64,000 nucleotides of DNA, from NCBI GenBank assembly GCA_963930775.1, contig OZ005701.1, positions 4,905,669 to 4,969,668 of the forward strand, read 5' to 3'. Within the stretch, counting starts at the first letter, position 1; every line of letters starts with the position of its first letter. Under the pieces are notes generated by a model. The model was given only the letters and a program-made list of their open reading frames with translations, was not told where the DNA came from and searched no databases. The position numbers and the translations under genes were made by a program. Shown one piece after another: positions 1 to 12,252 of this stretch. Origin of the DNA: Cliona cf. orientalis. Taxonomy: Eukaryota; Porifera; Demospongiae; Clionaida; Clionaidae.

Positions 1-964
1 ACATGCTTCAAGAATCACAGTTAGTGTAGGGGCTAACTGTGGGTATGATTGTACAGTGTACAGTGTAGCTCTGTATGATTCTTAGGAGACTGAGCAATGG
101 AAAGAAGGGGAGGGGAAAGAGAGAGAGAGGGAGGGGAGGAGACAGGTGGGTGGATGGTGGAGGAAGGGAGAGACAGAAAGGGCATTATAGTGTGTATACA
201 CACTTGCATACTACGTAATATTATGTGTATATACATTGTATATAATATATTATGTACACATGTACGATCCTGAATTGCAGGTGTACTTGTGCCTATGCTC
301 ATGACCTGTACATGTGACTTAACTTGCCTGTAGTATTAGTGTTCCTACATTGTTGCGTTTTGCTACCTGTCTCGATAACCTTTGCAGCTGCTCATTATGT
401 AGCCATCATTCCTGGAAGTTAGTCTCACATGATCCCTGCCAAAGAGCGTGCAGTTTGCTATTTTGTTTCTTAGTTGTAGCAATCTGCTCAGTTAATAGCT
501 TAACTGTTGGTCAGTGTGATTGACTTACTGCATATACATGTAGCACACCTTATCATGTTATTGGGTGCTATATCATAGTGGGCCTGTTTTCATAAGCTCT
601 ATAATCAGCTAGAATTCCTTGTTAGTCAGGACACTGCAAAGATCTAATCTTCTTATGCAGTACAAACGTGCTGGCTTGCAGCACTGTAGTGCATGTACCA
701 GTCTTATTACGTGTAGCAAAGAGAAAACTATAGCTAACATGCATGGTGGTATTCCATATGGTGGTATGCATGCAGGGACAGCAGCAAAAAAATGGTGAAT
801 ATACGTGTAATATGGCAAGCTTGATCACCGGAACTCATCACTGTGTAGCCAATTAATGTACACTTCATTCATTAACATGTACAGTGTATACATGTACATT
901 GTTGTATACCATCATTAGAAGTTGATGTTAGGTGCACCATTTAACCCCCCCCCCCTCCCCCCAG
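1..964. other. Intergenic stretch without a recognised gene
   Basis: No exon with convincing splice sites or family similarity was seen. The stretch has a purine-rich run (about 95-180) and several TACATGTA-type palindromes near 540 and 870-900. Confidence 0.5.
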
Positions 965-1162
965 CTGTCTGCTCGCTCTATGGAAGCTCGGTTGTTTGGT
1001 AGCCGTAGATCATTGGAACAGCGCAAGAAGCAGAAGGAGATTAACGCCAGGTCGATTATTCATTGTGAGGCTGAGAGGCTGCAGCTGAAGAGCTGTTTCA
1101 GGAGCGCCTGGTTTGGCTGGTGCCACAGGGAACAACAGCTCTTCTGGGACTGCTTCACAAAG
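965..1162 (+). CDS. Orphan coding exon, unidentified basic/aromatic protein
   Basis: I do not recognise this gene. A long C/T tract ending in CAG (to 964) makes a strong acceptor. An open 66-codon stretch follows and ends at a CAAAG|GTACCA donor (1162/1163). The peptide is charged and helix-prone (SLEQRKKQKEINARS), then rich in Trp, Phe and Cys (RSAWFGWCHREQQLFW). Its spacing of basic and aromatic residues vaguely recalls repeat proteins of cilia or centrosomes, but this is not enough to name it. Neighbouring exons were not located, so it may belong to a gene with long introns or be a relic. Confidence 0.4.
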
Positions 1163-3167
1163 GTACCAATGCATACACAGTGTTCATGTACATTAGGATG
1201 TGTCTACATGTATGTGGGTGGATGTGCATACAAAATGTGCATAATGTTATATTATGTTATAAGAGTATAAAGCTGGTGGAAGGGATTGTTGGATCCTCAA
1301 ACCATATTTCCACGCAGCTGCATGATACTCATACAGTATAATATATCACTGTGATGTATGCTTTGAAGCCCTGTGAGAAGATGATTGTATGCATATGCAA
1401 GACTAATGAATGATACTAATTTTGTGCCCATCCTAGAGAATTAGGATTAATCAGTCCTTCCCCTCCTCATAATTATTATTCATTCCATAAGGGAATAGTT
1501 AGCATTCTTTTTATGGTCTATGATCATTGAAACAATCACCAGAAAAGGGGATATTTTTGGTATGCTTTTGCACAGTAGGATGGGGGGGGGGGGGGGGGGG
1601 GTGGCAAGTTGCCATAGTAAGGGGAGTACATGCAGCGTCTCTTTTTCATTGTGTACTAGTATGTACATGTATGTAAGTGGCATAGTGAGGGGGCTGGCCT
1701 GAACTCACTTCCACATTGTGCAATACACCAAACGTGACTTGCTTGCTCCATAGCACTTCCCTACATGCAATTGTTAATCTTAGTCAAGCCACCATTGTCC
1801 ATTGGGTAAGCAGTCATTGACTATCTTCCTTAGACCTAGCCAGCCATTGAAACACAGGATGCTTCTTTTGTCATGGATGCCTTGGCTCAGAGACATGCAG
1901 GCTATAGCACACTAGGCCAGGTGTATTAATTTGTTGTTTTTTTTTGGTTGAGTGTGTGGATACCCTCCATGTACCTGTCATTGTTCTTGGTGGTGGCCCT
2001 GAACCACTGGAGGTGGTTTAGCCAATAAAACAGTGAAGATGACTTAGCTAATGTACCTACAGGCCACTGGAATTGTCCCTTTGCTGAGCTCTATTGTTGT
2101 CTTTGTTGGTTTTGTTTCACAGAAATAACAATTAAGGTTGACTTAATGCTGGTCCCATGGCTAGCAGGGTTTCACCCAGTGAGGGAGGGGGAGGAGGAAT
2201 CTTGTCCCATGCCCCCCCCCCCCCTCCCAACCAAAGGGGAGAGAGAGAAAGATTTTTTTGGTGCTGTGGTACTAGTGATCGATATTCCCCTAAGGTGAAG
2301 AGCACTATCTTGGTGGCTGCTGTGCATGCCTACACGAACACATACCTGTACACACTGACAATGTATATTATGTGCAATTAGCAGTGCAGCATGGATACAT
2401 TTGTAGTAGTGTTTCAGTCCCTGTAAATATACATGGTACAGACATGGATGAGTGTTAAGCCCCATCCAACATTCAATCCAAGTCTTTAGCTACATGCCAA
2501 AACCTTGAAGCATCTGAACAGAGAGTGATACTGTCACAGGTGGTTATGTTATGTGGAATGTACATTAAACAATGATAGCTGGCCTGATGCACTATGGAGT
2601 GTGCTTGCTATTGACCAATGCCCTTCACCTTGTGTGTGAATATGCTATGTGTACCCTTTAGATCCTGTACTCCATCCATAGGGCAGTCTACATGTGGATT
2701 AATGAGAAAAAAATCTCCTTTCCCATGGTTGTCAAGGAGATACTTACCTACATGTATGATTGATAGACAGAAATGTGGTTGTCAAATCAAGACTAGGCTG
2801 TTATGTGTGATTTTTTATACACAGGTATCTTGTAGCTTATAGCTATACATATACATGTATACCTAAATTATATGTATATTGTGAAGTAATGGGTACAGGA
2901 ACTTCCAGGAATGCTGCTAATTAGTATCAACATTGAACTTGTATTGCTTTGTCTACCAGCCACCAGTTCTCACTAGGAACCCATACACATAATAATATTA
3001 TTTGTATGGGTCATTAAGTCATGGTTTAGTGAGAAAGGGAGTGTCACACAAATTATCATCACCACACTCCCACCCAGTGTGTACAGGTAAAGCTGTACCC
3101 ATATTGCGTTGATCTCCAGTGTTCTACAAAGATATCTGTCACACTTGCAGGAGAGGGATAGGCTTAC
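1163..3167. other. Non-coding stretch with homopolymer tracts
   Basis: No gene was recognised. It contains a poly-G run near 1580-1600, a poly-C run near 2212-2224 and scattered TACATGTA palindromes. Open frames here are short and without family features. Confidence 0.45.
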
Positions 3168-3318
3168 TGGTATCCAGAACCAGGTTGACGTTCCCGAGAG
3201 CCATTGGGGGGACCAAGATCTGCAAGATCCTGACAGCAGTAGCACTCCTAATAAAGAATAGCCTCCCTCGATCATAAGCTAGCGGGCACTCCAGCAGCCA
3301 CTGGGACTCAACAAACAA
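3168..3318 (-). CDS. Candidate orphan exon, unidentified
   Basis: On the minus strand a pyrimidine-containing TTAATTACCAG acceptor (3319-3320 on plus) opens a 151-nt frame, which closes at a good ACCA|GTAAGC donor (3168). The peptide is hydrophobic and regular (for example ALGNVNLVLDT near the end) and could be a beta-rich or membrane-adjacent segment. I could not name the family or find flanking exons. Low-moderate confidence, based on the splice sites and the absence of stops. Confidence 0.3.
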
Positions 3319-3444
3319 CTGGTAATTAAGCACATAAAGTATACAAAATTGCAGGGAAACCTCTCAACATAGACTACAAAGAATAACATACACTCTGTAT
3401 AGAGAACCTCTCGCAATATTTATATATAATTATGACATATAATA

Positions 3445-3831
3445 CCATAGAAACTGGTTGTTAAGCGCTGCTCGCTGTTAAGCGCATACTTTTTATTAAG
3501 CGCATAGTTTTGTGCGAGCTTAACTGCTCTATTAGGCGCACATGCCCAGCAAGCCACCTGAATGACGAGCGATCGGTAATACATGAGCCCAGAAGAAGGC
3601 TAGAAGTAGGCTGGAGAAGAAAACGTCGAGAATTACGCTCTCTGGTCGCTTCTTGGCCATCGCTGTAGGCCTTTCTACCTTCGACACGTTCTTTACGCAC
3701 GCCCCACCTACCGTGTTTTAGCACTTTTAATTAAGCGCATGCTTCCTGTTAAGCGCATACTTTTTGTTAAGCGCATATTTTCTTACTGCCGCGTGTTATA
3801 AGCGCATGCGCTTAACAACCAGTTTCTACGG
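3445..3831. mobile_element. MITE, Tc1/mariner-like, TA target duplication
   Basis: A 387-bp element has near-perfect terminal inverted repeats of about 25 bp. The left end is CCATAGAAACTGGTTGTTAA and the right end reads the same on the minus strand with CCG in place of CCA. TA lies on both sides. Both arms carry short tandem units built on TTAAGCGCATA. A minus-strand open frame inside (87 codons) has no recognised transposase motif, so I treat the element as non-autonomous. Confidence 0.8.
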
Positions 3832-4364
3832 TAATATACATAGGTATTTATGAAGTAATTAGATCAAGATACTGTGTATGGGTCCCAATTAAGGCTGTCC
3901 ATAATAGATTTAGTAGGCATAGTCATGGGTAGTTAACTTGGGGATGGATTTCCCTGGTTCACTGCATATGGACTGTGTGCATAAGCCAAGGGGAGCCAAG
4001 CAGTGGGATGCTGTGTATACATGGGGATATTCAGACAGCACACTCCTCTGCTTGTGAGAGTATTTTTTTGGTTCCGCACGCTATAATTGTGGCTCGGTGA
4101 TTGTTGCTCAACCATGCACATTTAAATCAATGCACATAAGCATGCTAGACTGACTTGTGGAAACAGAGGGGCAAGGGTGTCTGTAGTAATGTATAGATAT
4201 ACATGTAGTGTTACATGTGAATTTTGTATGTATGTACATAATTATGAGCCAGATTCATTCATGTACATGTGTAAACATTAAAGTTTAAGACTGTGTTTGA
4301 GCATATCATACTATGGCAGCCAGAAGAAACTCCAAAATTGGCAACCTTCTAATGAATATTTATA
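3832..4364. other. Non-coding stretch
   Basis: Nothing recognisable beyond A/T-rich sequence and TACATGTA palindromes near 4200-4270. Confidence 0.4.
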
Positions 4365-4550
4365 CCGTAAATCGTGAATATTTCGATGTTAAAATATTTT
4401 CGGACAGCATGGCTTGTGCGAAAATTAAACGCACGAAGTACATGCACAATATTAGCGGCAATGCGGTACAGGGTCGTCTGTCCGAAAATTGTTTAACGCG
4501 AAAAATTATCACATGAAATATTTTAGACACAAAATATTCGTGATTTACGG
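4365..4550. mobile_element. Short MITE (186 bp), TA target duplication
   Basis: Terminal inverted repeats CCGTAAATC(G/A)(T/C)GAATATTT are present at both ends, flanked by TA. Sequence differs from the 3445-3831 element, but the outer CC(G/A)TA bases match it, which suggests mobilisation by a related Tc1/mariner-type transposase (inference). Confidence 0.75.
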
Positions 4551-4711
4551 TATGTAATTATCTTAGTAAAGTGATTTGAACTAGCAACAATTACCTGTTA
4601 ATTGCTTATGTAAGATTCTGTGGGAACCTACATAATTTCTGCTTGGAATGCCCGTTTAATAATAATTATGTTCCATATCTGGACTTCAGGTAGCTGATTG
4701 CAGGAGCTGGG

Positions 4712-7218
4712 ATGAGTGGTGAGAGTGGTTGCTGTTACCCGTGCATCCAATGCTGCTGTCCCGACAACTCCAAGGACAAGTTCCGCCATGTGCAGTACAA
4801 GGCCCCAGTGGATACCAATGTCACTACTACCAGTGAGTTTGACTTCAGCCATGTATGTACATATACATTCATGTTGCATGTAATGGCAGCTGTGACTAAT
4901 GTTTGTGGTCTAATAATTAGGAACCCAATAAACCCCAACCTGTGAGAACAGTACATATCCACTCAACGACCCTTTACCTAACGTGTGCCTTATTTCGACA
5001 TCCTTTACCTTCAGTGTAATGCACTCCTACATGTACATGTACGTATATGCCTTGAATTATTTGAACAAAGTAGTGTCTGAAATGTACTACATACCTGGAA
5101 ATATTGATGGGATTACATGTAAATTCAGTGGTTGGCTATGTCCCACATCACTTTGCTCCACCTAATATTCCAATATGGCATGTACATGTACATGTATACA
5201 TACATAAGTTTGCATAAGATGATGTACATGTACAATTCCCCCTACTTGAGGCTATTTGAGATTAACCGTGAAAGACAAGCATAATGTTGTCTCTATGTGC
5301 AGGTGACCAGGAATTTCACAAAGTTCCAGTAGAGAAGATGTTTATGTTCCACCAGCCTCGCACGGACTATAGCATCCATCCCCAGATCACTACCTCTAGT
5401 GACACTGAGGATAGCTCCAGTGGGATAGTGTCAGACCAGCCCAGGCCACACCCCGTCAAGGCTGAGTCTGTCGCCACATCAGAACAGTCACTGCGAGGAT
5501 CAATACAGTCTCTACAAAGTTCATCTGGAGGTAATGTGTTGTGTACATGTACGTATAATATGAGTACAGCAGGAAGATTTGCACCAATAAAATGAGCTTC
5601 TAGATCCATGTAAATGTGTGCTCATACCATAGTTTTTGGTAGGTAACATACTGAAAACCACAGAATTTTATACTTTTTACTGCGGTACATCATGGAACTA
5701 TACTATTATTTGGTAAAGGTCGTTAGCAGTACATGTGTTTTATTATTGCAGAGGGTGGATATCCAGAGGGCGAGGCCAGCTATCCCACTCTCCAGTACTC
5801 TCTCTATTATGACATCCAGCGGAATTCACTGGCGGTGAACCTAGGCCAGGCGTTCAACCTTCCAGCCAGGGCAAAGTCAGGCTCTGGCGACACATCCATT
5901 ATTCTATACTTACAGCCAAACAAGGCTGAAGTTTTTGAGTCTAGAGTCATCAGAAAGGATCGTAATCCAATCTTTGATCAAACATTTGAGTTCACAGGTC
6001 TAATGGGAGTACAGGTTGCCAGGAAACAGACTCTAATCTACAAAGTTTATGGTCGCTCAAGGTACATTGAGGCTAGACTCATTCTTTTTGTACATGTAGC
6101 TCTGCCTTGCACAATTAGTGCCATGCAAGAGACGTACTGCATACATGATTGCATTGATATTACATGTATAATATTTTTGTAGATTTGGTGGCAGAGAGCT
6201 TATTGGTGGAGTGGCTATTCAGCTGGAACATGCTGATCTCTTTGGACTCTCAGTGCACAGCAGAATAGAACCACAGTCTTCAGGCCTTGAGGTAAGGGAT
6301 GGTTATAGTGTTGCTAGGTTTCATTCAGGATTTTCATTGGAGTGGGGCAACACAATAATAATTGCCAAATAAGATATTAGTGGTGGGTGGGGAGGATTAT
6401 CTCCAGGATGAGAAATATACATATTATACGTATATATACATAAGGAAGAAAGAATTATACTTGTACTTGTCAATTAACACTTTGAGTGTGTGGTGTTGCA
6501 TTGTATCTGCTTCTTTCCAGTTTCAGACATATGGAGACATTCTATTCTCCCTCACCTACACGCCTGACATGCACAAGATCAATGGAATCATCCTCAAGGC
6601 TACTGGCCTACAAAAACAGGACATCACAGGAGCTGCAGGTATTGCTATATTTTATCAGTTTGGGATACACTGTATAATACCGGTAGCTCAAACTGAAGAG
6701 CAACTGCTCCCCCTCCCTAGTTTAGTAAGTACATGTCATTATCTCTCCTCGTTGTATGCCTGGTGCTATTATCGAAACCGAAGCCCATGCATGGACACAC
6801 AATGTACATTTGTCCTTGCTGTATGCCTATAGCACTATTATCTCACACGACGTGCATTTTTTATCATTCAGATCCTTACGTGAAAGTCAACTTATTTCAC
6901 GGTACTAAACGTGTTGCCAAGTGGCGTTCTCCAATAAAGAAGCACACTCTGGTACCAGTCTTCAATGAACCGTTTCAGTTTGACATCTACTCACTGGAGA
7001 CCACAGACCTCTCCATGGACATTGTGGTCATGGACTATGACAGATTTAGCCATGATCAGGTGGTGGGCGTGGTTCACTTGGGGTCAAAGGTTAGTGACGA
7101 GATGGGGCGTACTCACTGGGAAGAGATGATCTCAACACCAAACAGTGCAATCAGTCGTTGGCATAGCATCCACCCCATCAAGCCAGAGGAGCTTAGAGCT
7201 AGAATCAAGTCACAGTGA
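4712..7218 (+). CDS. Synaptotagmin-17-like (B/K-type) double-C2 protein
   Basis: A six-exon gene: 4712-4832, 5303-5530, 5752-6061, 6183-6291, 6521-6638 and 6872-7218. All junctions are GT-AG and in phase, giving 410 residues. The N-terminus has no membrane segment but has a cysteine cluster (CCYPCIQCCCPDN, about residues 7-19), a likely palmitoylation anchor. A Ser/Thr-rich linker follows to about residue 115. The C2A domain runs about 120-235 and C2B about 250-395 (DPYVKVNL, VFNEPFQFDI). The end is a synaptotagmin-type HWEEM...ISRWHSI tail. The Cys-rich N-terminus without a transmembrane helix resembles Syt17/B-K proteins, which act in Ca-independent membrane trafficking. The subfamily assignment is inference; the double-C2 call is firm. 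The start is the first ATG, in the exon carrying the Cys cluster. Confidence 0.88.
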
Positions 7219-8307
7219 TGGCTGTTATAGTCTTAGTATGATCCAGTGAAAATTAATATTGAATATTTTATGTCATTATTATGTGTCATTGTTTGTATTG
7301 CTTCTAATTAGAATAATTATTAATTTTTTAAAGTTCATGATTGGTCATAATCAACATTGTGTATGATCCTGTACGTAGCTGGGATCCATGCAGACATTGA
7401 TGTACCACAGCTGGCATGGGTGCACTGATAGCCAGTATACAATAATGCATGCATTGCAATGTCCTGAGTTCAATATTGCTATAATATAATAATTATTAAT
7501 AATAATAGCTGTAATTATTATTACTAGTATAATAATATTATTATAATTAAAGGGTCGAGAACCAGAGTGGCCTAACCCCAAATTAAACTGAATGCGGGAA
7601 ATTGTCTAAAAAGGACTAAAAACCAAACCCTACGTATACCAAATAATATTATGTCATGCAATTAAATTAAAAGTTTAATCATAATACTTCATACAATGTA
7701 TAATTGCATAATAATATTATTATTGAAGGGCTCAGAACCAGAGTGGCCTAATCCACAAATGTTGAGTTATAACCCCCCTAATCTTGAAAACATATTTAAA
7801 ATACACAATAGAAAATTCACATTTTTGAAAATTTGAGTGATAATTGTGCTCAAGACCACCCATACCAATAACATTTTTGTCCTAGGCCTGCATAATAATA
7901 ATTATTATTATGCATGCTGCTGGTAAAAAATATTATGAATACCTGGTAGTATTTTACAGACCAATCTAGACTATAAGCAGTCTGTGCAAGACAAAAGACA
8001 AAATTAGTGTAATAATTATATTATTATAATAATAATATTAATTATAATGAAAGTATGTCCAGATAGATTCAAAAATTTTTATGGATTCAAGTATATACCA
8101 CAATAATAGTATTTTGCAGACCAGCCTATATAGACTATAAGCAATCTGTGCAAGACAAGACAAAACTATTAGTGTAATATAATATTTATTATTAAAAGTA
8201 GCTATGTCCAGATATAAAAATTTCTGTGGATTCAAGTACCACATGCAGTAATCTACAAAAATAAAAAATTTAATGGTTACACCAAAATGATATAAAATCA
8301 ATAGAAT
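7219..8307. repeat. AT-rich spacer with two pairs of imperfect repeats
   Basis: The convergent 3' ends of the synaptotagmin-like gene (+) and the RNF14-like gene (-) meet here. One pair repeats the phrase AGAACCAGAGTGGCCTAA at about 7559 and 7736. A second pair of about 150 bp (about 7945-8092 and 8100-8240) shares ACAGACCA...GACTATAAGCA...TCTGTGCAAGACA and GTCCAGATA...GGATTCAAGTA. The second pair may lie in the 3' UTR of the RNF14-like gene. Many AATAAT runs are present. Confidence 0.6.
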
Positions 8308-9164
8308 CTAAAACCAAAAGTCCTCATCAAATCCCCTTAAACCTTCAAAAAGTCTTCCAACACAAGGGTTTTTCTGATTTTTACCATCAACTCTAAAATG
8401 TCCGTATGGATCATGCTGGGGAAGCTTTGCATCACACAACCAGCAAAAGTGGCAGCGACACTGAGTACAGGTCATCTTATTGCAGCCATCACTCTTCTGT
8501 ATGTTCGAGTTGCAGTTAGGACACTGCTTGGCGTTAGCTTCCATCCATGTACTTGAATCAAGCTCTTGAAATGCTTGTTCCAACTTTTTCTTTCCATACT
8601 GCTTCTCCAGTGTACGCTTTCCGTCATCATCAAGAGCCTCGTATGTGGAACGGAGTTCTTTCAAATCACCTGGTAGCAGTCGACATGGAGAAATTCCATG
8701 CCAAGCTCGCTTACACAGAATACAGAAGGCAAATCTGCACCTTGGACACTGGCTCATGTTGGAGTCCTCCTCTTTTAGTGTCACACATTGACAGCTGGAC
8801 CTTGGACAGTAGACAATGTCGTTCATGCCATCCAGTGTTCGTTGCAGCAAGAGGGAATCGAAGCGTTCAAAGAGCTTTGGTGGAATAAGTTCCTTGATGA
8901 CAGCCGTGCTGATCTTTGATGTGCAACTGCCACTTGGGCAGTCAATTGCAGTAACATCTCCATCTGTGATCTTGGCAGAAATGTGAGAAGTGATACAGTC
9001 TCTACAGTGCACATGTTCACAAGGAAATAGCCTGATACATTTTGAGCCAGGTAGTGACAGGAAACAAATTTCACAGTCAAAGAAGCTTTCATTGAAGAGC
9101 TTTTCCTTTTCAAGACGGTTATAGTCAATGAGCTGAGACAACAGCAGATGTGGCAGCCCTATAT
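8308..9164 (-). CDS. RNF14-like RBR E3 ubiquitin ligase, C-terminal exon
   Basis: About 285 codons end at a TAG at 8308. They hold the complete RING1-IBR-RING2 block. RING1 starts CEICFLSLPG and has the PCEHVHCRDC pair. The IBR contains YCPRSSC and CPRCRFAFCILC. RING2 (CPNCNSNIQKSDGCNKMTC) holds the cysteine in DGC that forms the ubiquitin thioester in this family, followed by CHFCWLC. The tail (NPCVGRLFEGL, ending in an acidic/aromatic stretch) matches the RNF14 group. RBR ligases take ubiquitin from an E2 and pass it to a substrate lysine; RNF14 acts on stalled translation complexes. A TTTTGCAG acceptor at 9165-9166 sets the exon start. No ATG suits initiation here, and the N-terminal RWD domain expected of RNF14 was not found, so upstream exons lie outside what I could identify or are lost. 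Confidence 0.85.
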
Positions 9165-10134
9165 CTGCAAAATATGAGAAAAAGAAGCAATCATAGATTT
9201 GTGAAAACCTACTCTCCTCCTCCAATGGATGAGGTTTTATCAATGATCCAACTTAGATGGTCATAGGTAGAATATTACTTGTCAGGCTAAGTATTGCACG
9301 AGTGTAATAGATTGCCTTGACGAGTGATATTCTGCCACAAAATTTAATGATACTGTGATTATGTCTACTATGGTTACAACATTCAAGAAGGGTATGAGAC
9401 AAGAATACATGTGATAGAAAAGATAAATACCGTTCTAATACAAAGTGAGACAGTGCATAATATGGGAATACAATAATTGGGGCGAGCCTGAGCGAGCCCC
9501 ACACTAATCAGTACTACGAGAAAACCGCTGTACTTATGTTTGTTTGTGTGTATGTAGCGATATGTCAAACACGTACTCGCTAGCACACAGCGCATGCACA
9601 TATTATCGCGGTAAAGATCGTCAACGTTGACCGCACTTTAACTCTAAATATAGCTCACCAAAGATGCAGCTTGCATCCGTTCGAGTAGACTGCTAGAAAA
9701 CAAGGAAAGGTAAGGCATCAGTACAAGTATCTACAGCAAAATTGAAGGCTAGGCCTATAGTCTGGGTGCAAGGACTACGTTACGATCTAATTTTAGTAGC
9801 TACATACATGTAGTAGTCATCAGTGGCAAAACTCCTGACTTTAATACTGGGGATGAATCGTGCATGGTATGCAACTGTTATTTGTACTCCTCATCCCTTG
9901 GTCTTTATAGTGACAATAGAAAATCAACAGATAGCTGCTTGTACTGATATACTATGGATCTGGATCGAAGATAGTAGAGGGGGCATCCCAATCCTCCCCC
10001 TCTACTATATTAAAGTCTATATTATGAGCGAAGGCTTGCCCCCTCGATGATTTACATCACCCTAGTTATCAAGACTGTAGTGTGTTACATAGGCACAATA
10101 TCATTACCGTCATGGTACATAGCAATCATGATAA
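9165..10134. other. Spacer upstream of the RNF14-like exon
   Basis: I searched the minus strand for an RWD-coding exon and did not find one. A short intron of about 50 nt (GTAGGT at about 9214 to the acceptor at 9165) is possible but leads to a frame with an early stop. A palindromic phrase on TAGAGGGGG...CCCCCTCTA lies near 9972-10007. Confidence 0.4.
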
Positions 10135-10493
10135 GGCCATACCAAGTTAATTTTTTGTTTCTCGGATTCGGCGGGTCTGTTTTTTGCTGATTTAAAAAAA
10201 AAATAAAAATTTTTTAATTGACATTCCTCACATTATGATAGTGACAGGCCAGGAGTACTCTTTACTCTTGGTCTGCTACTGATAGTGCTATAAGCTAAAC
10301 GATCTTCAAACTTGCTCTAGAATGCAAGTATTCACTACTAAAATGATAGCTGGCTGTCTGTGGACTGGTGATGCTCATGATTTACTAGGCCACACCTCCT
10401 GTTAATTAGTTTTTTTTTATTTTCATGTCGACCACCCTGGTCTGTTTCCAGCTCCTGTTTGTCCGAGAAACAAAACATCAAATTGGTATGGCC
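10135..10493. mobile_element. MITE, PIF/Harbinger-like (TAA duplication)
   Basis: A 359-bp element has imperfect inverted ends of about 32 bp. Left GGCCATACCAAGTTAATT... pairs with right ...ATCAAATTGGTATGGCC, and both arms share TTTGTTTCTCGGA. It is flanked by TAA on both sides. A 3-bp TWA duplication is typical of PIF/Harbinger. No coding capacity was seen. Confidence 0.65.
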
Positions 10494-10702
10494 TAATCAC
10501 TACGTATACACTGGGAGTCGTTCATGTTAAATTTATTTAATATATATTATGTTTGAAAAGCATGTGATCTACTCAGTATGTAAAAACTGTTTGATATGAT
10601 TCACTCAGTAGATATTTGGGAAAATTTGTGTGAAACTCTGGCATCATTTTAAGTATGTTTGAAAATGTGTGAATATTATTTTGCATATTATGTTGTTGAC
10701 AT
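10494..10702. other. Short spacer before the gypsy remnant
   Basis: No gene or repeat recognised. The 5' end of the adjacent retrotransposon remnant is not sharply defined. Confidence 0.35.
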
Positions 10703-12252
10703 GGCAGACAGGAGGAAATGAAGACAAACTTTTCACGTGAACATGCTTAAGCAGTGGCACACCTCCACCCACACCAATTATCTTGCAGAGGAAGTAGATG
10801 ACGAGGAGGAGGTACCAGTGTGGAACGAAGATGCTGGGGTGGAGGCTCAGCCAACAGTAGGAGATCGGCTGAGTGACAGTCAATAAAAACAATTACAGGG
10901 ACTACTATAGGAATTTACAGACGTAATGAAGAACGAGCCAGAACGTACAACACTAACAGAGCACAGGATTGAGATAGAAGATGCATGACAAATGCCTTAC
11001 AGACTACCCTATGTGTACAGGGACGAGGTACCAAAGAATTTGAAGGAGATGCAAGAAAGCGGGATTATTGAACCCTCAACAAGCGAATGGTCATCTCCAA
11101 TCGTATTAGTAAAGGACGGCACATTACAAATGTGTGTGGATTATCGATATTTGAACAGTGTTTCGCAAGCGGATGCATATCCTATGCCCAGAATAGACGA
11201 TTTAATTGGCAGATTAGGAAAAGCCAAGTACATTACGACAATTGACTTAATGAGGGGTTATTGGCAGGTGCCAGTAGCAGAAGCCTCACGATCAAAAACA
11301 GTATTTACGACACCTTTAGGATTGTTTCAGTTTAGAGTGATGCCATTTGGGTTGCATGGAGCACCGACCGTCAACGCTTCAATGTATGATGGACAGATTG
11401 ATTGACGGACTAGGAGATTTTCAGGAGCATATCTCAACGATCTGGTTATTTATAGTACTTCTTGGCAGGAGCATCTTGAGCATTCACGAGCTATTATGGA
11501 GCGGTTACATGGAGCAGGACTTACAGCAAAATCATCCAAGTGCCAATTCGGTATGTCGCATTATGTTTATCTAGGACATGTGGCAGGTAATGGGATTGTT
11601 CGCCCGGAGCCTTCTAAGATTGAGTCAGTACAGTCTTTTCCGATACCTCAGACTAAGAAGCAGGTATGAGCTTTTCTTGGATTGACGGGTTACTATAGGA
11701 AGTTCATACCGAATTACGTTACAATTTCTTTGCCATTGACCGATTTAACGAGGAAGAATTACGCTTTCGGATCACTTAAATCAGAGCTTTGCTCAGCACC
11801 TGTTTTAGCGTCACCTGATTTTAATCAACCCTTTATTCTCCAAACTGATGCATCTGATCGGGGTGTTGGAGCAGTACTTAGTCAGTATGATGATGCAGGG
11901 TTAGATCATCCGGTTGCTTCCTTTAGCCGTAAATTATTGCCTCGGGAGGAGTGCTACTCAATAATTGAGGAGTGTCTTGCGATCAAACTAGGAGTTAAAG
12001 CATTCAAGGCATATCTTTTAGGGAAACCATTTACAGTTCAGACGGATCACCGAGCCTTGGAGTGGCTTGATTGATTAAAGGAGGACAATGCTCATTTGAC
12101 CAGATGGAGCTTATTGTTATAGCCATATCAGTTTACTGTTTGTCATCGTGCTAGAAAGGCGAATGCGAATGCTGACGCTTTGTCTCGAATAGACTATTTG
12201 ACCATGGTGACAAACTAGCACACTATTTTGTCGCAGGAGAAGAGGGGAGGAG
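10703..12252 (+). pseudogene. Ty3/gypsy pol remnant (IN C-terminus, RT, RNase H)
   Basis: A 5'-truncated, frame-broken pol. A piece at 10703-10887 reads like an integrase C-terminal tail (FHVNMLKQWH, then an acidic VDDEEEVPVW). RT follows from 10992 (HRIEIEDA just upstream, SPIVLVKDG, YPMPRIDDLI, TTIDLMRGYWQVPV, MPFGLHGAP), then frame changes near 11400 and a stop at about 11667. The RNase H part starts LQTDASDRGVGAVLSQ (about 11850) and ends at the motif NADALSRID near 12193. Stops also occur within 10880-10985 and at 12072. The pol ends directly in a purine tract and the LTR, with no integrase after RNase H. Integrase tail upstream of RT is the order known from Gmr1-like elements. The element cannot be active. 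Confidence 0.8.

Noticed and set aside
2172-2465. A 97-codon minus frame near 2.3 kb as a gene
   Set aside because: Low complexity from a C/G tract, no splice support and no family features.
3461-3724. An 87-codon minus frame as a gene
   Set aside because: It lies wholly inside a MITE and has no transposase motif.
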